This document shows, piece after piece, positions 10,836 to 19,883 of a stretch of 26,278 bases of DNA. Position 1 is the stretch's first letter. Each line of letters starts with the position of its first letter. Under the pieces are notes generated by a model. The model did no database searches and had not been told where the DNA came from. It saw only the letters and a list, made by a program, of their open reading frames with translations. A program made the translations under genes and the position numbers. This DNA is from Gryganskiella cystojenkinii (Eukaryota; Mortierellomycota; Mortierellomycetes; Mortierellales; Mortierellaceae), in contig JAAAIG010000397.1 of NCBI GenBank assembly GCA_015852425.1, forward strand, positions 7,120 through 33,397. Reading direction: 5' to 3'.

Positions 10836-11309
10836 TTCATACAACTTTGTTTTTCATGGATGATGTTGTCATCATACACCTTCGTTCGTTGGGGGGGTGG
10901 AAAAAAGTGTCGTTCAAAGGGCGGTGCTGTTGTTCTTTGCTCACAACGTAGTTGGTCAGGCGGCCACATGGCAACCCACAAAACGTGGTTGCTTGTTTTG
11001 ATTTCCTCTTGACTATCTCCTCTGAATAAGAAAACGAAAAAAGAGGGTGGGAAAGGAACATTCTTCCCGTTCATACAACTTTCATACAACTTTCTTCTCT
11101 CCTTCTGCCCTTGCCCTTGCCCTTGCCCTTGCTTTTTGCCAGTGGACAAGGTTTATTCTTGCGCCATCTCATCGCTTTGCTCTTCTCTACCCTTCTTTTG
11201 GATCTCTGTTTGAGGTAGTTTATGTCATCCCTGTTCTTTTTTCCCGTGCATTCATACAACGTACCACACTTCCTCCCGTCGAGAAGTGATCTGCTGACTT
11301 TCATACAAC
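10836..11309 (+). repeat. Five dispersed perfect copies of TTCATACAAC
   Basis: TTCATACAAC occurs at 10,836-10,845, 11,070-11,079, 11,081-11,090, 11,251-11,260 and 11,300-11,309, all in the same orientation. Copies two and three are adjacent with one base between them. Three copies are followed by TTT. Flanking sequences differ, so this is a repeated motif rather than a duplicated block. It lies in the gap before the phosphodiesterase. A transcription-factor site or an RNA-level element is inference. Confidence 0.8.
11107..11130 (+). repeat. GCCCTT hexanucleotide microsatellite, 4 units
   Basis: Four perfect GCCCTT units in tandem, between the third and fourth TTCATACAAC copies. No coding role is apparent. 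Confidence 0.85.
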
Positions 11310-12012
11310 TCTCCAATGTGCAGCCCATTACCTAGGGACAGAAGCCTCCACAACACGACACACAAACGGAAAACGCATTTCTAATATAGCTCAATGACAA
11401 CACCAAACTGGCTATTTCTCAGTCAGTTCTTCGCTCTTTTGTCTCTCATTCACTATCTCCCCCTTGAGTGCAAGACGCGTTGTTGATCCATACACATGTC
11501 AAGACCCCTTCCTTCTTTCCCTCCACACGGTGGGCCTCGCCCTCTCCCCTGGTCTTTCCAACAAAGTATGTCGACGCGGTAGAAAATGTCACGACGATTC
11601 ACCACTCTGCTTTTCTGACGTGCTTCGCCCTCTGACAGATCGCTCACTTTTTTTTTTTTGCTCTCGTAACTCTTGTTTTGGTCAGGGTCACCGGCTGCTT
11701 ACGACAGGGGCTCAAGATCCAAAAAGTGTCAAAGAATGAAGAAAGGAGAGAAGAGCTGGCTTTTGATGTCTGGATTCTGGAATTTTGCTGTCGAATTGGA
11801 TCGATCTTGAACGTGTTCCTTGGTATATCTTTCCCGTGAATTCAATAGCGTTTTCATTCCAGGCACTGTTAACAACGCGGACAAAAAGAGGCGATCATTG
11901 AACAGTGCTAGGGACACGAGCGTTAAAGACAGAAACCGCCTCTTCCTACTCTTAGTTCATTTACCTCTGTGTTTTCTTTCATTCAATCCTCATGTTCAGC
12001 CTCCTCATTAGT

Positions 12013-12102
12013 ATAAATACCGCATTCCTCCCTCTCACCTTTTGTTTCTTCAGACTCTACAAGCGCATTCTTAACACTCACTCACAGCAAAACAATGTAA
12101 GT
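12013..12102 (+). promoter_or_regulatory. TATA box and candidate 5' exon ending in a GTAAGT donor
   Basis: TATAAATA at 12,013-12,020 is followed by CT-rich DNA and then by AAAACAATGTAAGT. The ATG at 12,095 is immediately followed by TAA in frame but overlaps a perfect donor (AT|GTAAGT, donor from 12,097). This suggests transcription starts near 12,040-12,060 and the first exon is spliced at this point. The likely target is the phosphodiesterase, one kilobase downstream, either through a 5'UTR intron or through a start codon split by the intron. I could not find a convincing partner exon, so the link is inference. Confidence 0.4.
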
Positions 12103-12724
12103 TCACCTTCGTCTTGAGCGACCATTCTACACCAGAGGAAGCCGCACAGCTCGTGCATTCCATCGAATCCAACGAGTTGATCGCGTTATTTTCATTTTCT
12201 TGACTGTTCTCTCTGAGTCTCGCCCTTTTTCCCTGACGTGTAAAAAAGGGCGTTACATATATATGGTGGTGGAATGCGCGCGGAGAGATTGGTGATCTCA
12301 AATCCAACTGTCCGTTTTTCATTGACCAATTATTTTAAGACTGTTTCTCTTACCCCCTGCCCTTCTGCACTCTGTGTGGTTGCAAAGGGAAGAGGAACGT
12401 GCTGCCATGCATGCATGACAACATGGACAGTTCATTTCTTCCCGTCCTTCCCGTCCCTTTTTGTCCCACTTGTTCTCCGTTTGATCCGTTGCAACCTCCT
12501 CTTCCCTTTTTTTGTCGTTCATTTGTTCCACACCAGCGACATTGAAAAATGAGAAATATAAAAGAATGAACGAAAAGAAAGACCTTGTTGTTAAGGATCT
12601 CACACAAGTCTTCCTTCCTTCCTTCTTCCTCCACCTTTTCACCCTTCTGAGCCCAGTTGTAATCTGCTCACAGACAGACAAACCACTTTTGGCAGAGGGC
12701 GTTTCTCTTCGTTATCTTTTTTTC

Positions 12725-12745
12725 TTTTTTTTTTTTTTTTTTTTT
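12725..12745 (+). repeat. 21-base poly-T run
   Basis: Uninterrupted T21 in the gap upstream of the phosphodiesterase, inside a longer pyrimidine-rich stretch. Confidence 0.85.
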
Positions 12746-13124
12746 GCTTCTCCTTCGCCGTCGACCTCTCTCTTTTTTTTATTGTTGCTGTCTCCTTCTC
12801 TCCTTTTGTCTCCGTTCATTTCTTTCCTTTTTTTTTAAAATTCATTAAACATTCCCCTCACGCTGTCCTTCATTCTTTTTCTTTTCTCATTCTTTTTTTT
12901 TATATTCATTGCATTCATTGTCTTCCTTCTTATCCCTCCCACCCATCACATATTCGTTGGACCGACATTTCGGACTTAGCTGACTGAGCTGAACGCTGCC
13001 TCGACTGGCACTCATTAACCGTCCCGCCCCACTCACTCTCGGGCACACATCTCCCCTCCGCATTCCCTCTCCCAATCCTCCTCCAGTCCAGTTCAATATC
13101 TCTTCAGTCGAGCTCCAATTCTAA

Positions 13125-16100
13125 ATGCTCCTCCTCCGCCATTGCAACCTCTCGTCCGAGGATCTCATTACCACCGAGCGGGTACGTTTTCTTATTCATC
13201 ATTAATATTTCTTTGCTAATGACAATTACAGGACCGACATTCTACCCTTATTTTTGAACGCGTCTAAAACTCTTATCGTTTCTTGTTTCTCTCTCTCTCT
13301 CTCTCTTCTCTTTGTCCGGCCTGTTCGTTACTACCTTGACTTATGCAATATAATTTCCGTCCCTATGCCACCACCCTCGCGTCATTGTATGTGTTTCACT
13401 GCTGCTCCTCTGTCCACCCATATTTCTCCACAATCATATTACACAATCAAACACACACAAACGCACGCACACGCATACACAAAAGGCCCTTCTCCGGTTC
13501 ACTTCTGGTCGTGTCAAACCCGTGGACCAAAACTTCAACGTCTGGGACTACACTGTCCCCGAGATCTATGGTTATATCCTTGGCATGTTTGTCCACCTGG
13601 ACCTGGTTAACACCCTCGGTATCTCGTCGGATGAACTGCTCGATTTCATCATTGATGTCGACCGTGGATACCTCGCAACATTCTACCATTCGTTCTACCA
13701 CGCGGCCGATGTTACTGCAGTCCTGTTCCATATGCTCCAAGGGATGCAGGCCTCTCGGTACTTGCCCAAACCCGACATGGCCGCGCTCTTGCTCGCTGGT
13801 CTTTGTCACGACATTGGTCACGTAAGTTTAAAATTTCTCCCAATCATTTCTTGTTCATTTTTCTATTCCCAGTTACAAATGACGCTTATGCTCAGTGGGG
13901 AACCAACGATCGTCTGACATCGTGATTATCTGCTATCGTGACCTCCTACTCCCCCTTTTATATAAACAGCCCGGGCTCAACAACCTTTTCCAAGTGAATG
14001 CAAAGACTGAGCTCGTCAAAGAGTTTGGCGAGGCCTCCGTGTTGGAAAAGTATTCCTGTTCGCTCGCCATGGATCTCGTCAGCAAACACGGACTCTTTCG
14101 AAACATCCATCGGTCATCCTTGGCCATGCTGCCAGAGGGTCGACCCGCGACAGAGTCGAGCATGCGTGATGCCATGATCAAGGCCATCCTGGCGACAGAC
14201 ATGTCCTTTCATTATGATATGCTCAAGGGTCTCAATAGTTTGGTCGATGCCTGCTCGACGCCGGTCTCGTCCCCGAATGCTTCCGAGGCTGACTCGGAGT
14301 CGGACTCGGATTTGGATTTGGATTCAGAGCATGGATCGGATGATACTCTGGAACAAGAGTTTCACTACCTGGATGAGGAAGGTATCGACCATGTTGTTCG
14401 ACATCAAGATCTGGACAACGACACTTCGAGCGGGCTGGAAACGCTTGTTCCAGCCATTCCCCCAACCTCGCATCCTCAGCTCTCGATCCAGGTCGATGGT
14501 GTACCTGCAGCAGGACTCTCCAGACGGAAAACTGTGACCATGGTGTCGCCTGTAAGCACCGATATCCCAAAACTTGACAGTCCAACTGTAGAAAAATTCA
14601 ACAGACAGCGAACTTGGTCCGCCGGCTCCTTGGACTCTGAAGGTTCTTCCGTCTATTATAGTGTTGCCAGTCATCTTACGGATCGATGTGCGCCTGTGGT
14701 CCTTAATCTGGAACAACGCCAACAACTCTGCAACTGTCTGCTGCACGCAGCTGATATTTCTAACGCAGTCAAACCCTGGACGATTTGTAAGCGATGGTCC
14801 GATCTAGTGGTCCAAGAGTTTTTTCGTCAAGGCGATATCGAAAAGGCGCAGGACCTGCCCGTCTCTCCAAACATGGATCGAAATCAACATAATCAACCTC
14901 AGATCTCGCTCGGGTTCGGTGACTTTGTGGTTCAGCCTTACTTTGAGGTCCTGGCAGAGTTGTTGCCGAGGGCGATCCCGGTCTTGGACTCATTGGCGAG
15001 CAACCGAGAGCAATGGCTTGCTTTGCAAAAGGCCAGCCAACAATTCGGAAACGATCCCTATCTGGTCGTCGATCCTCTGGAAGACGATCCTTCGCAGGCG
15101 ACAATTTCAAGCGGACCCAGCTCACCGATGCTACCCTTCATCCCCCCTGGACGCCGTGTTTCAGGTAAACATGCTTTCAAGCCCACATCGATATCGTTCT
15201 TCGGTGTTAATTGAAAAAGAGCACGTTACTAATACGTTGTTTTATTATATGTTGTTAACTTTGTTACGCTGATAGTTGCGGCTGGTGTGCTTGTGCTGGA
15301 TGACTCTCAGCCGTTGCGGACGCCTCACCGACGACTCCGACACTCGACCAATACGGAGCTCAACTCTCATGGTCATCGCCTGCACAAGATGAAGCGATCA
15401 TTCTCAAACCGCTCCCTCTCTACCAGTTTACATAATCTGCATGTGTCAACAGGATCTACGGTCATCCCTCGGGCGAGTCTGTCGTCCGCAAGAGTGGGGC
15501 ATTCTCAGGAGCTTTTCCCAGTCGGAACGTTACTGAGACGTCAGGCGTCTTTGATTGGCAGAGAGGGTACCTCGTCCTCGGATCTCTTGCCTCCTTTTCC
15601 TCGGCCTGCCCCAGCTCCTCGTGGTAACTCTGGACCAACTTATACACCATCCATGTCTCTATACCCAGATTTCACTTCGTCTAAAGATAAGGACCAGGAC
15701 CAGGACAAAGCAAGAGATAAGGATCAGGACAAGGACAAGGACAAGGACAAGGACGCTCTCGGCCCACTTTCTCAGCCTTCAAAGACCAAACCGATTGAGG
15801 ATACTCAGACTGCACAAACAGGAGGATCTCGACAAAAAAGACTTGCGAGTCTTCAGGTCATGAATAACAATGCTCAGGATGCTCGAAACGAACAGATCAC
15901 TTATGGGGAAGGTCAAGAGCCGCCCTCGCCATCGGTCACAAAACCAAGATCCTCTACAACTTCGAGCCCGAGTCAGGCTGGAACGGGAACGAACCGAAGC
16001 AGCACTCCTGCCGTGATGATGAACAAGATCAAGTACGACTGGGCCATGTCCCCGCGATTGCCTGAGAACCCGGTTCGGTCCGGATTCGGACCATTGGATG

Positions 16101-16363
16101 ATTTGAATGTCGCGTCGGACCATCCCTTGATAGTTGCGGCTTTGTTGCCCGCGGAGAAAATCCCGTCTGTAGTCGACCCATCCAGGACCTCAGTGAAAAC
16201 GGATAAGGAAGATGAGGAGCCCGAGGCTGGGTCGTCGACTACATCGACTTGTACGTCCTCGATTGCCTCATATCCTGCCTCGCCCTCGACTGGGAGAGGT
16301 GATGGAACTGTCGCCATCGCAACGGCGTCCAGCCATGGATCCTCCTCTGAGGGGCAGTACTGA
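13125..16363 (+). CDS. 3',5'-cyclic nucleotide phosphodiesterase (class I), 5 exons
   Basis: Hydrolyses cAMP and/or cGMP to the 5'-monophosphate and so sets cyclic-nucleotide signalling. Modelled exons are 13125-13181, 13232-13261, 13486-13821, 13970-15164 and 15276-16363, giving 901 residues with all phases matching. The metal-binding HD motifs are H97/H101 in YHSFYHAADVT, H137-D138 in LCHDIGHPGLNN, and D403 in LLHAADISNAVKPW; ATDMSFH is at 216-222. Between H222 and H400 lie 177 residues, against about 40 in human PDE4, because of an acidic Ser/Asp-rich insert holding RRKT (326-329) and RQRTWS (353-358). A tail of about 360 residues contains a Lys-Asp repeat (about 676-700). At the place of the invariant purine-contacting Gln the sequence reads QISLGF, with Ser two residues before the Gly. 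Exons 3-5 are firm. The ATG at 13,125 has a stop codon directly before it. The donor after exon 2 (GTCTAA) is non-consensus, so the first 29 residues are less certain. Confidence 0.85.
15686..15757 (+). repeat. AAGGAC-type hexamer repeat in the phosphodiesterase tail
   Basis: Imperfect AAGGAC/CAGGAC tandem repeat that encodes alternating Lys-Asp with some Gln, Ala and Arg. It is coding, in frame and charged, and would form an unstructured or single-helix spacer. Its unit length is a multiple of three, so copy changes would not break the frame. Confidence 0.8.
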
Positions 16364-17058
16364 TCGAATTTTTTTTGTTTGGATATCGTCTTTTGGCCAG
16401 GTGTTTCTCTTTGCTTCTTTTTCTTCTTCCGTTTGTAAATACCCTTTCGAATATGCTCGTGTCCGTAGACTGGAACGACCAACTCGTCCCCCCTGTTGTT
16501 CTTGTACATTATGATCATTAAACAGTTATTGTTTTCACTGAGTTTTTCTTATTTCTCGCTCGATCGCAAGGGGTCTAGGCTATATGCATTCGTCTCTTTT
16601 GTTCTTCCCGTCGCGCACAACGCCCCCTTGCACAGACAAAGGTGGTCGCCATGACCAAGACCAAACAGAGTTTTCGTGCTGACAGAGAGTAAAAGTGGAG
16701 GAAACTCAACTCCTGCTTTGTTAGTCGCGTGACTGAACAGTTGGATAAAAAAATGGGACGGGGCTGTGGCAACGGAGATAAAGTCGCCGATCGATCGACA
16801 CATTTTTTAGCCGCTGAACAATAAAAGGTGAAAGAGAAAGAGTTCCTTCATTGAGCTAGTCCTCTATTTTTTGCGAATGGGAGGAAAGAGAAAGGAAAAA
16901 CACAAACGGGAAAGGAGAAAATAAATGAGACCCCACCCTTGAGAGCCGGCATTCATCCCTGATTCATTCATCTCTTCTTTCATTCCATTCCGCTTTTCCT
17001 TCTTCTTCTCCACACAATCGTCCTCTTGTCCCCTCCACAAACAACAAACAAATAAAAA
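16364..17058. other. Intergenic: phosphodiesterase 3' end and paraoxonase-like promoter
   Basis: ATTAAA at 16,517-16,522 is a possible poly(A) signal for the phosphodiesterase. A CT-rich stretch at about 16,970-17,035 followed by CAAACAAATAAAAA leads straight into the next ATG and looks like a fungal leader. No other gene is seen. Confidence 0.5.
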
Positions 17059-18510
17059 ATGGCAAAGCCCGCCGCCAGCAAGAAGAGCTCTGTTCCACAA
17101 ACCAAAGCTCCCACTTCCTCGATAAAGAACAAGGCCACCGCCGCCGTGGGAATCCTTCTCGCCCTCGGTGCCGCGTTGAGCTATACCTTTGTCCGTGATA
17201 TCGTCATCGACACTGGTCTCTTCCTTGGAACAATCCAACCGTTCAACACTGCGGGTTGCAAGGTCATTCCTGGCCTTGAAGCCTGCGAGGACGTCCACAT
17301 CCATCACGGATCTGGTCTTGCCTTCACAACCTGTGGCAACTCGGAGGCTCGTAAGCTCTGGTACCCTGCCATGAACAAGCGAAACGACACCGGCGCACCC
17401 GAGAGAGCGTTCAAAGACGAATTTGTCATTTATGATATCAAAGTAAATACAAACCTGAATTATTTCACACGGTCCGCTCGTTACTTTTCTGAGAATGTTG
17501 ACTTTTCTAACCCGAATCCTTTCACTCAATATATACGTTTTGCACATAGACCGACAAATACGAGGTCATGAAGATCGATGGTCTCCCCGAGAATACTGAT
17601 CGAGTCTTCCATGGTCTGGGAATTTATGACCGCTCTGCCACAGACCTCACCATCTTTGCCATAAACCACCGTCGTGGTGGATCTGTCGTTGAGGTGTTGG
17701 AGTACTCGATCGGCGACAAGGTCCTCCAATACAAAGAGACAATCAGACACCCTTTGATCACTACCCCCAACGATATTGTCGCTATGGGACCTCGCGAGTT
17801 TTATGTCTCGAACGATCATCGTCACCCATCCGGTGCCATGCGCGAGGTAGAAGGTGAGATTTCGAAACCTTTTTTTTTCTAGCTGCTTGTGGTTCTCATT
17901 TCTTTTCTCATTGCTTTTCCAGATTTGGTCACTCACTCACCCATGCTTCGTCGCCCTTTCATCAATAGAACTGTTTCGTCGCCCATGGGCCAACATCGTC
18001 TACTCGTCCCCCGAGTCCACATTCGTGGCCTTTGAAGGCGTCGTTTCTGCGAACGGCATGACTTCAAACCCCGAACGCACTAAACTCTTTGTCTCTGCCT
18101 GTCAGGGGGGAGCAATGCATGTCTTAGAGCCCCAGCCGGACCACACCTTGGCCCAGTTGGACCATGTGAAATTGGATTTCTATAACGATAACCCCTCGTA
18201 CGACCCAGCCTCCGGATCAGTCTTTGTGACGGGACATGTGCAAGTATTGACGATGGTCGCCCATTTGAAGGAGCTCGGAAGAAAAGTCGAGGGACCCTCT
18301 AAGGTGATCAAGATGTCACCCAACCCTTTGGCTGGAAAGGGTGATGAGAATCAGCCTGCGTACAAGGTCGAGACCGTCTTGGTCGATGACGGCAAGCTGA
18401 TCTCGACGGGTACAGTCGCGGCGGTGGATCGTGAGAGAGGTGTAATGTTGATCGGCACTGCGTTCTCGGATCGTGGATTAATTCGCTGCCCTATTCCTCA
18501 GGGGTTTTAA
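17059..18510 (+). CDS. Paraoxonase/arylesterase-like membrane-anchored hydrolase, 3 exons
   Basis: Member of the serum paraoxonase (arylesterase/lactonase) six-bladed propeller family. Exons 17059-17442, 17550-17853 and 17969-18510 give 409 residues. A Lys/Ser-rich N-terminus precedes one hydrophobic segment (about 26-46), a likely signal anchor that would place the propeller in the ER lumen or outside the cell. Residues matching PON1 calcium ligands are visible: E77-D78 in ACEDVHIHH, N202-D203 in TPNDIVAMG, N258 in SANGMTSNP, and D303-N304. The histidines corresponding to the PON1 dyad are H149 (FHGLGIYD) and H168 (FAINHRRGG). C67 and C403 could form the family's terminal disulfide. Intron 2 ends at the AG at 17,967, because an earlier AG at about 17,922 puts the frame into a stop. 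The family usually hydrolyses lactones and aryl esters; the natural substrate here is unknown. Confidence 0.92.
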
Positions 18511-18562
18511 AACAAACAAAAAGACACTTTTGCACGTCTTTGCAGTAACTACGTTCTGTAGG

Positions 18563-18568
18563 AATAAA
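18563..18568 (+). promoter_or_regulatory. poly(A) signal AATAAA of the paraoxonase-like gene
   Basis: AATAAA 53 bp after the TAA stop of the paraoxonase-like gene, followed by an A9-type run, consistent with a 3' end. Confidence 0.55.
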
Positions 18569-18693
18569 ACTGCCAAAAAAAAATCATGTCCATCACTGTG
18601 TCATCCTCTCCTTCCTTCTGATCCGAAACACCATCGAACAGCAATGCTGACTTGCTATCCTTCATTTTCAATTGTCATTTTGTAATAAAATTA

Positions 18694-18713
18694 ACCGCCC
18701 TTGGAAGGGCGGT
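18694..18713. repeat. Perfect 9-bp inverted repeat (hairpin)
   Basis: ACCGCCCTT is followed by GG and then its exact complement AAGGGCGGT, and A5 follows after TAC. As RNA this would be a very stable 9-bp stem. It sits 184 bp beyond the paraoxonase-like stop codon, at the border between the conserved gene block and the degraded region. It could be a 3' RNA structure or an element end; nothing decides between them. Confidence 0.75.
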
Positions 18714-18815
18714 ACAAAAAATTCGATTCACCTCCATATGCGCGGCTTTTACACGGAAACGTCAGGTAAAAGGCATGATGTTTATTCGCATTGTAACAAC
18801 CGCTGGAGGGCAATG

Positions 18816-18900
18816 AAAAAAAAACCTCAACGGTTCCAGGGATCGAACCGCTTTTAAATCTCAGCGGACTGCTTCTGATCTTCCCAATCTGATATGGACA
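18816..18900 (-). other. Degraded tRNA-like / pol III B-box sequence
   Basis: On the minus strand, CAGATTGGGAAGATCAG resembles a tRNA D-arm/A-box. About 40 bases later comes GGTTCGATCCC (plus 18,839-18,849), which fits the pol III B-box and a tRNA T-loop. A run of nine T follows at 18,824-18,816, like a pol III terminator. I cannot fold a complete cloverleaf: the T-stem and acceptor stem do not pair. It is therefore a tRNA pseudogene, a tRNA-derived SINE fragment, or chance. Confidence 0.35.
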
Positions 18901-19338
18901 CAGTCGCCACACGAACCTTGTTGGTAATGGAAGGATGGAAGACTCTTTGGACGATTACACAGAGTCTATTTGGGTTGAGTGCAGTTGAAAGCTAGAGTTG
19001 GACTTGGGCTGTATTCGAACTGGGGACGGAGCTGTCGTGGTTTGGGTCGCTTTCAATACCCTAACAATAAAGGCCTCCCTTTTACGAGCAATTCCTCTGT
19101 GCATGATTTGGACATACGAGAGCCAGACCGGAAACAAGAGCAAGGTTGAAGAACCAGAGCTACGTTTCGAGAGATCGGCTGGGGTGTTTAGTCCGAGCCA
19201 ACTACAGGAAGACGCCTACAGTGGCAGCATAACAACAGAACAAAGTAAGAGATCCTTCCCGGCACACCGCCAGAACCCGACCCATCACGGTAACGACCAC
19301 CACCACAACCTCTCTTTTCTTGTCGCAACGTTTTGTAA

Positions 19339-19621
19339 CACTTATTTCGCCCTTCACTACCCACGGAGTTATCGTCACGTGCCTTTATTTCCATTATCTA
19401 CCACACGGTCCATGGACCCATTGATGCATCTCACTTTTCTGACTCTTTTGAAATCAAACCCAATGCCGAGTCCATCCAGAACTCATTCAACCATTGTTCC
19501 AAGGCTGACTGTAATTTCCAAGGGCAAGGCTCTCCACTGACGGTAAAACTGTAAGTAATCAGTCGAAACAAATTGTTATGTTGTGTCCTTCGACGGCAGT
19601 GTTGGAGTTCATTCCTTGTGA
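19339..19621 (+). pseudogene. Possible terminal exons of a small unidentified gene
   Basis: An open frame after the TAA at 19,336 runs without an ATG through protein-like sequence (IDASHFSDSFEIKPNAESIQ, then a Cys-containing stretch). It reaches a strong donor GTAAGTA at 19,551. A 49-bp intron to the AG at 19,598-19,599 joins it in frame to a short end, VGVHSL and a stop at 19,619-19,621. The intron size matches others in this window. No start codon or upstream exon was found, so this is either an incomplete model, a gene remnant or chance. I do not recognise the protein. Confidence 0.3.
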
Positions 19622-19883
19622 AGCTCCTGAGGAGATAACTCCGCGTTGCGTTTTCTCTGACGGATTCCAACACTGTACAGAGCACTCGTTATGCTAACGT
19701 TCTGTACAGCATGCATCGTTGGAGGTACCTGATAATCTGACACGGTATCGAGCAGGGCTTTGTTGGGCGTTTTAGACCTTCCAGCTTCTTTATTTTTTTT
19801 GATTGTTTGAGAGGTATGTCCCATTATTTTTGCCAGAGACTACTAAAGTACTCTATGTATTACTGTAGGTAATCGTTCTGAGC

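Larger units (their letters stand above)
9985..13124. other. Intergenic / upstream region of the phosphodiesterase gene
   Basis: 3.1 kb without a gene I can support. It contains five TTCATACAAC copies (10,836-11,309), a GCCCTT microsatellite (11,107-11,130), a TATA box (12,013) with a possible 5' exon, and a 21-base T run at 12,725-12,745. The open frames on both strands are low-complexity or motif-free. Confidence 0.5.

Noticed and set aside
12108..12190. Protein-like frame FTFVLSDHSTPEEAAQL just after the GTAAGT at 12,097, reminiscent of an I9-type inhibitor start
   Set aside because: It has no start codon, has a stop about 30 codons on, and lies inside the probable intron. Too short to support a gene.
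12249..12552. Possible exon continuing the split ATG at 12,095 (frame containing MRAERLVISNPTVRF)
   Set aside because: The phase fits, but the acceptor (AAAAAAG) is poor and the translation turns into low-complexity Phe/Pro/Leu. No family resemblance.
18998..19540. 180-codon plus-strand frame
   Set aside because: It lacks an ATG at its head and has no motif. A different frame over its 3' half looks more protein-like and ends at a good splice donor.
19664..19712. Two copies of the palindrome CTGTACAG about 30 bp apart
   Set aside because: Short palindromes recur by chance. No flanking duplication or element structure was found.
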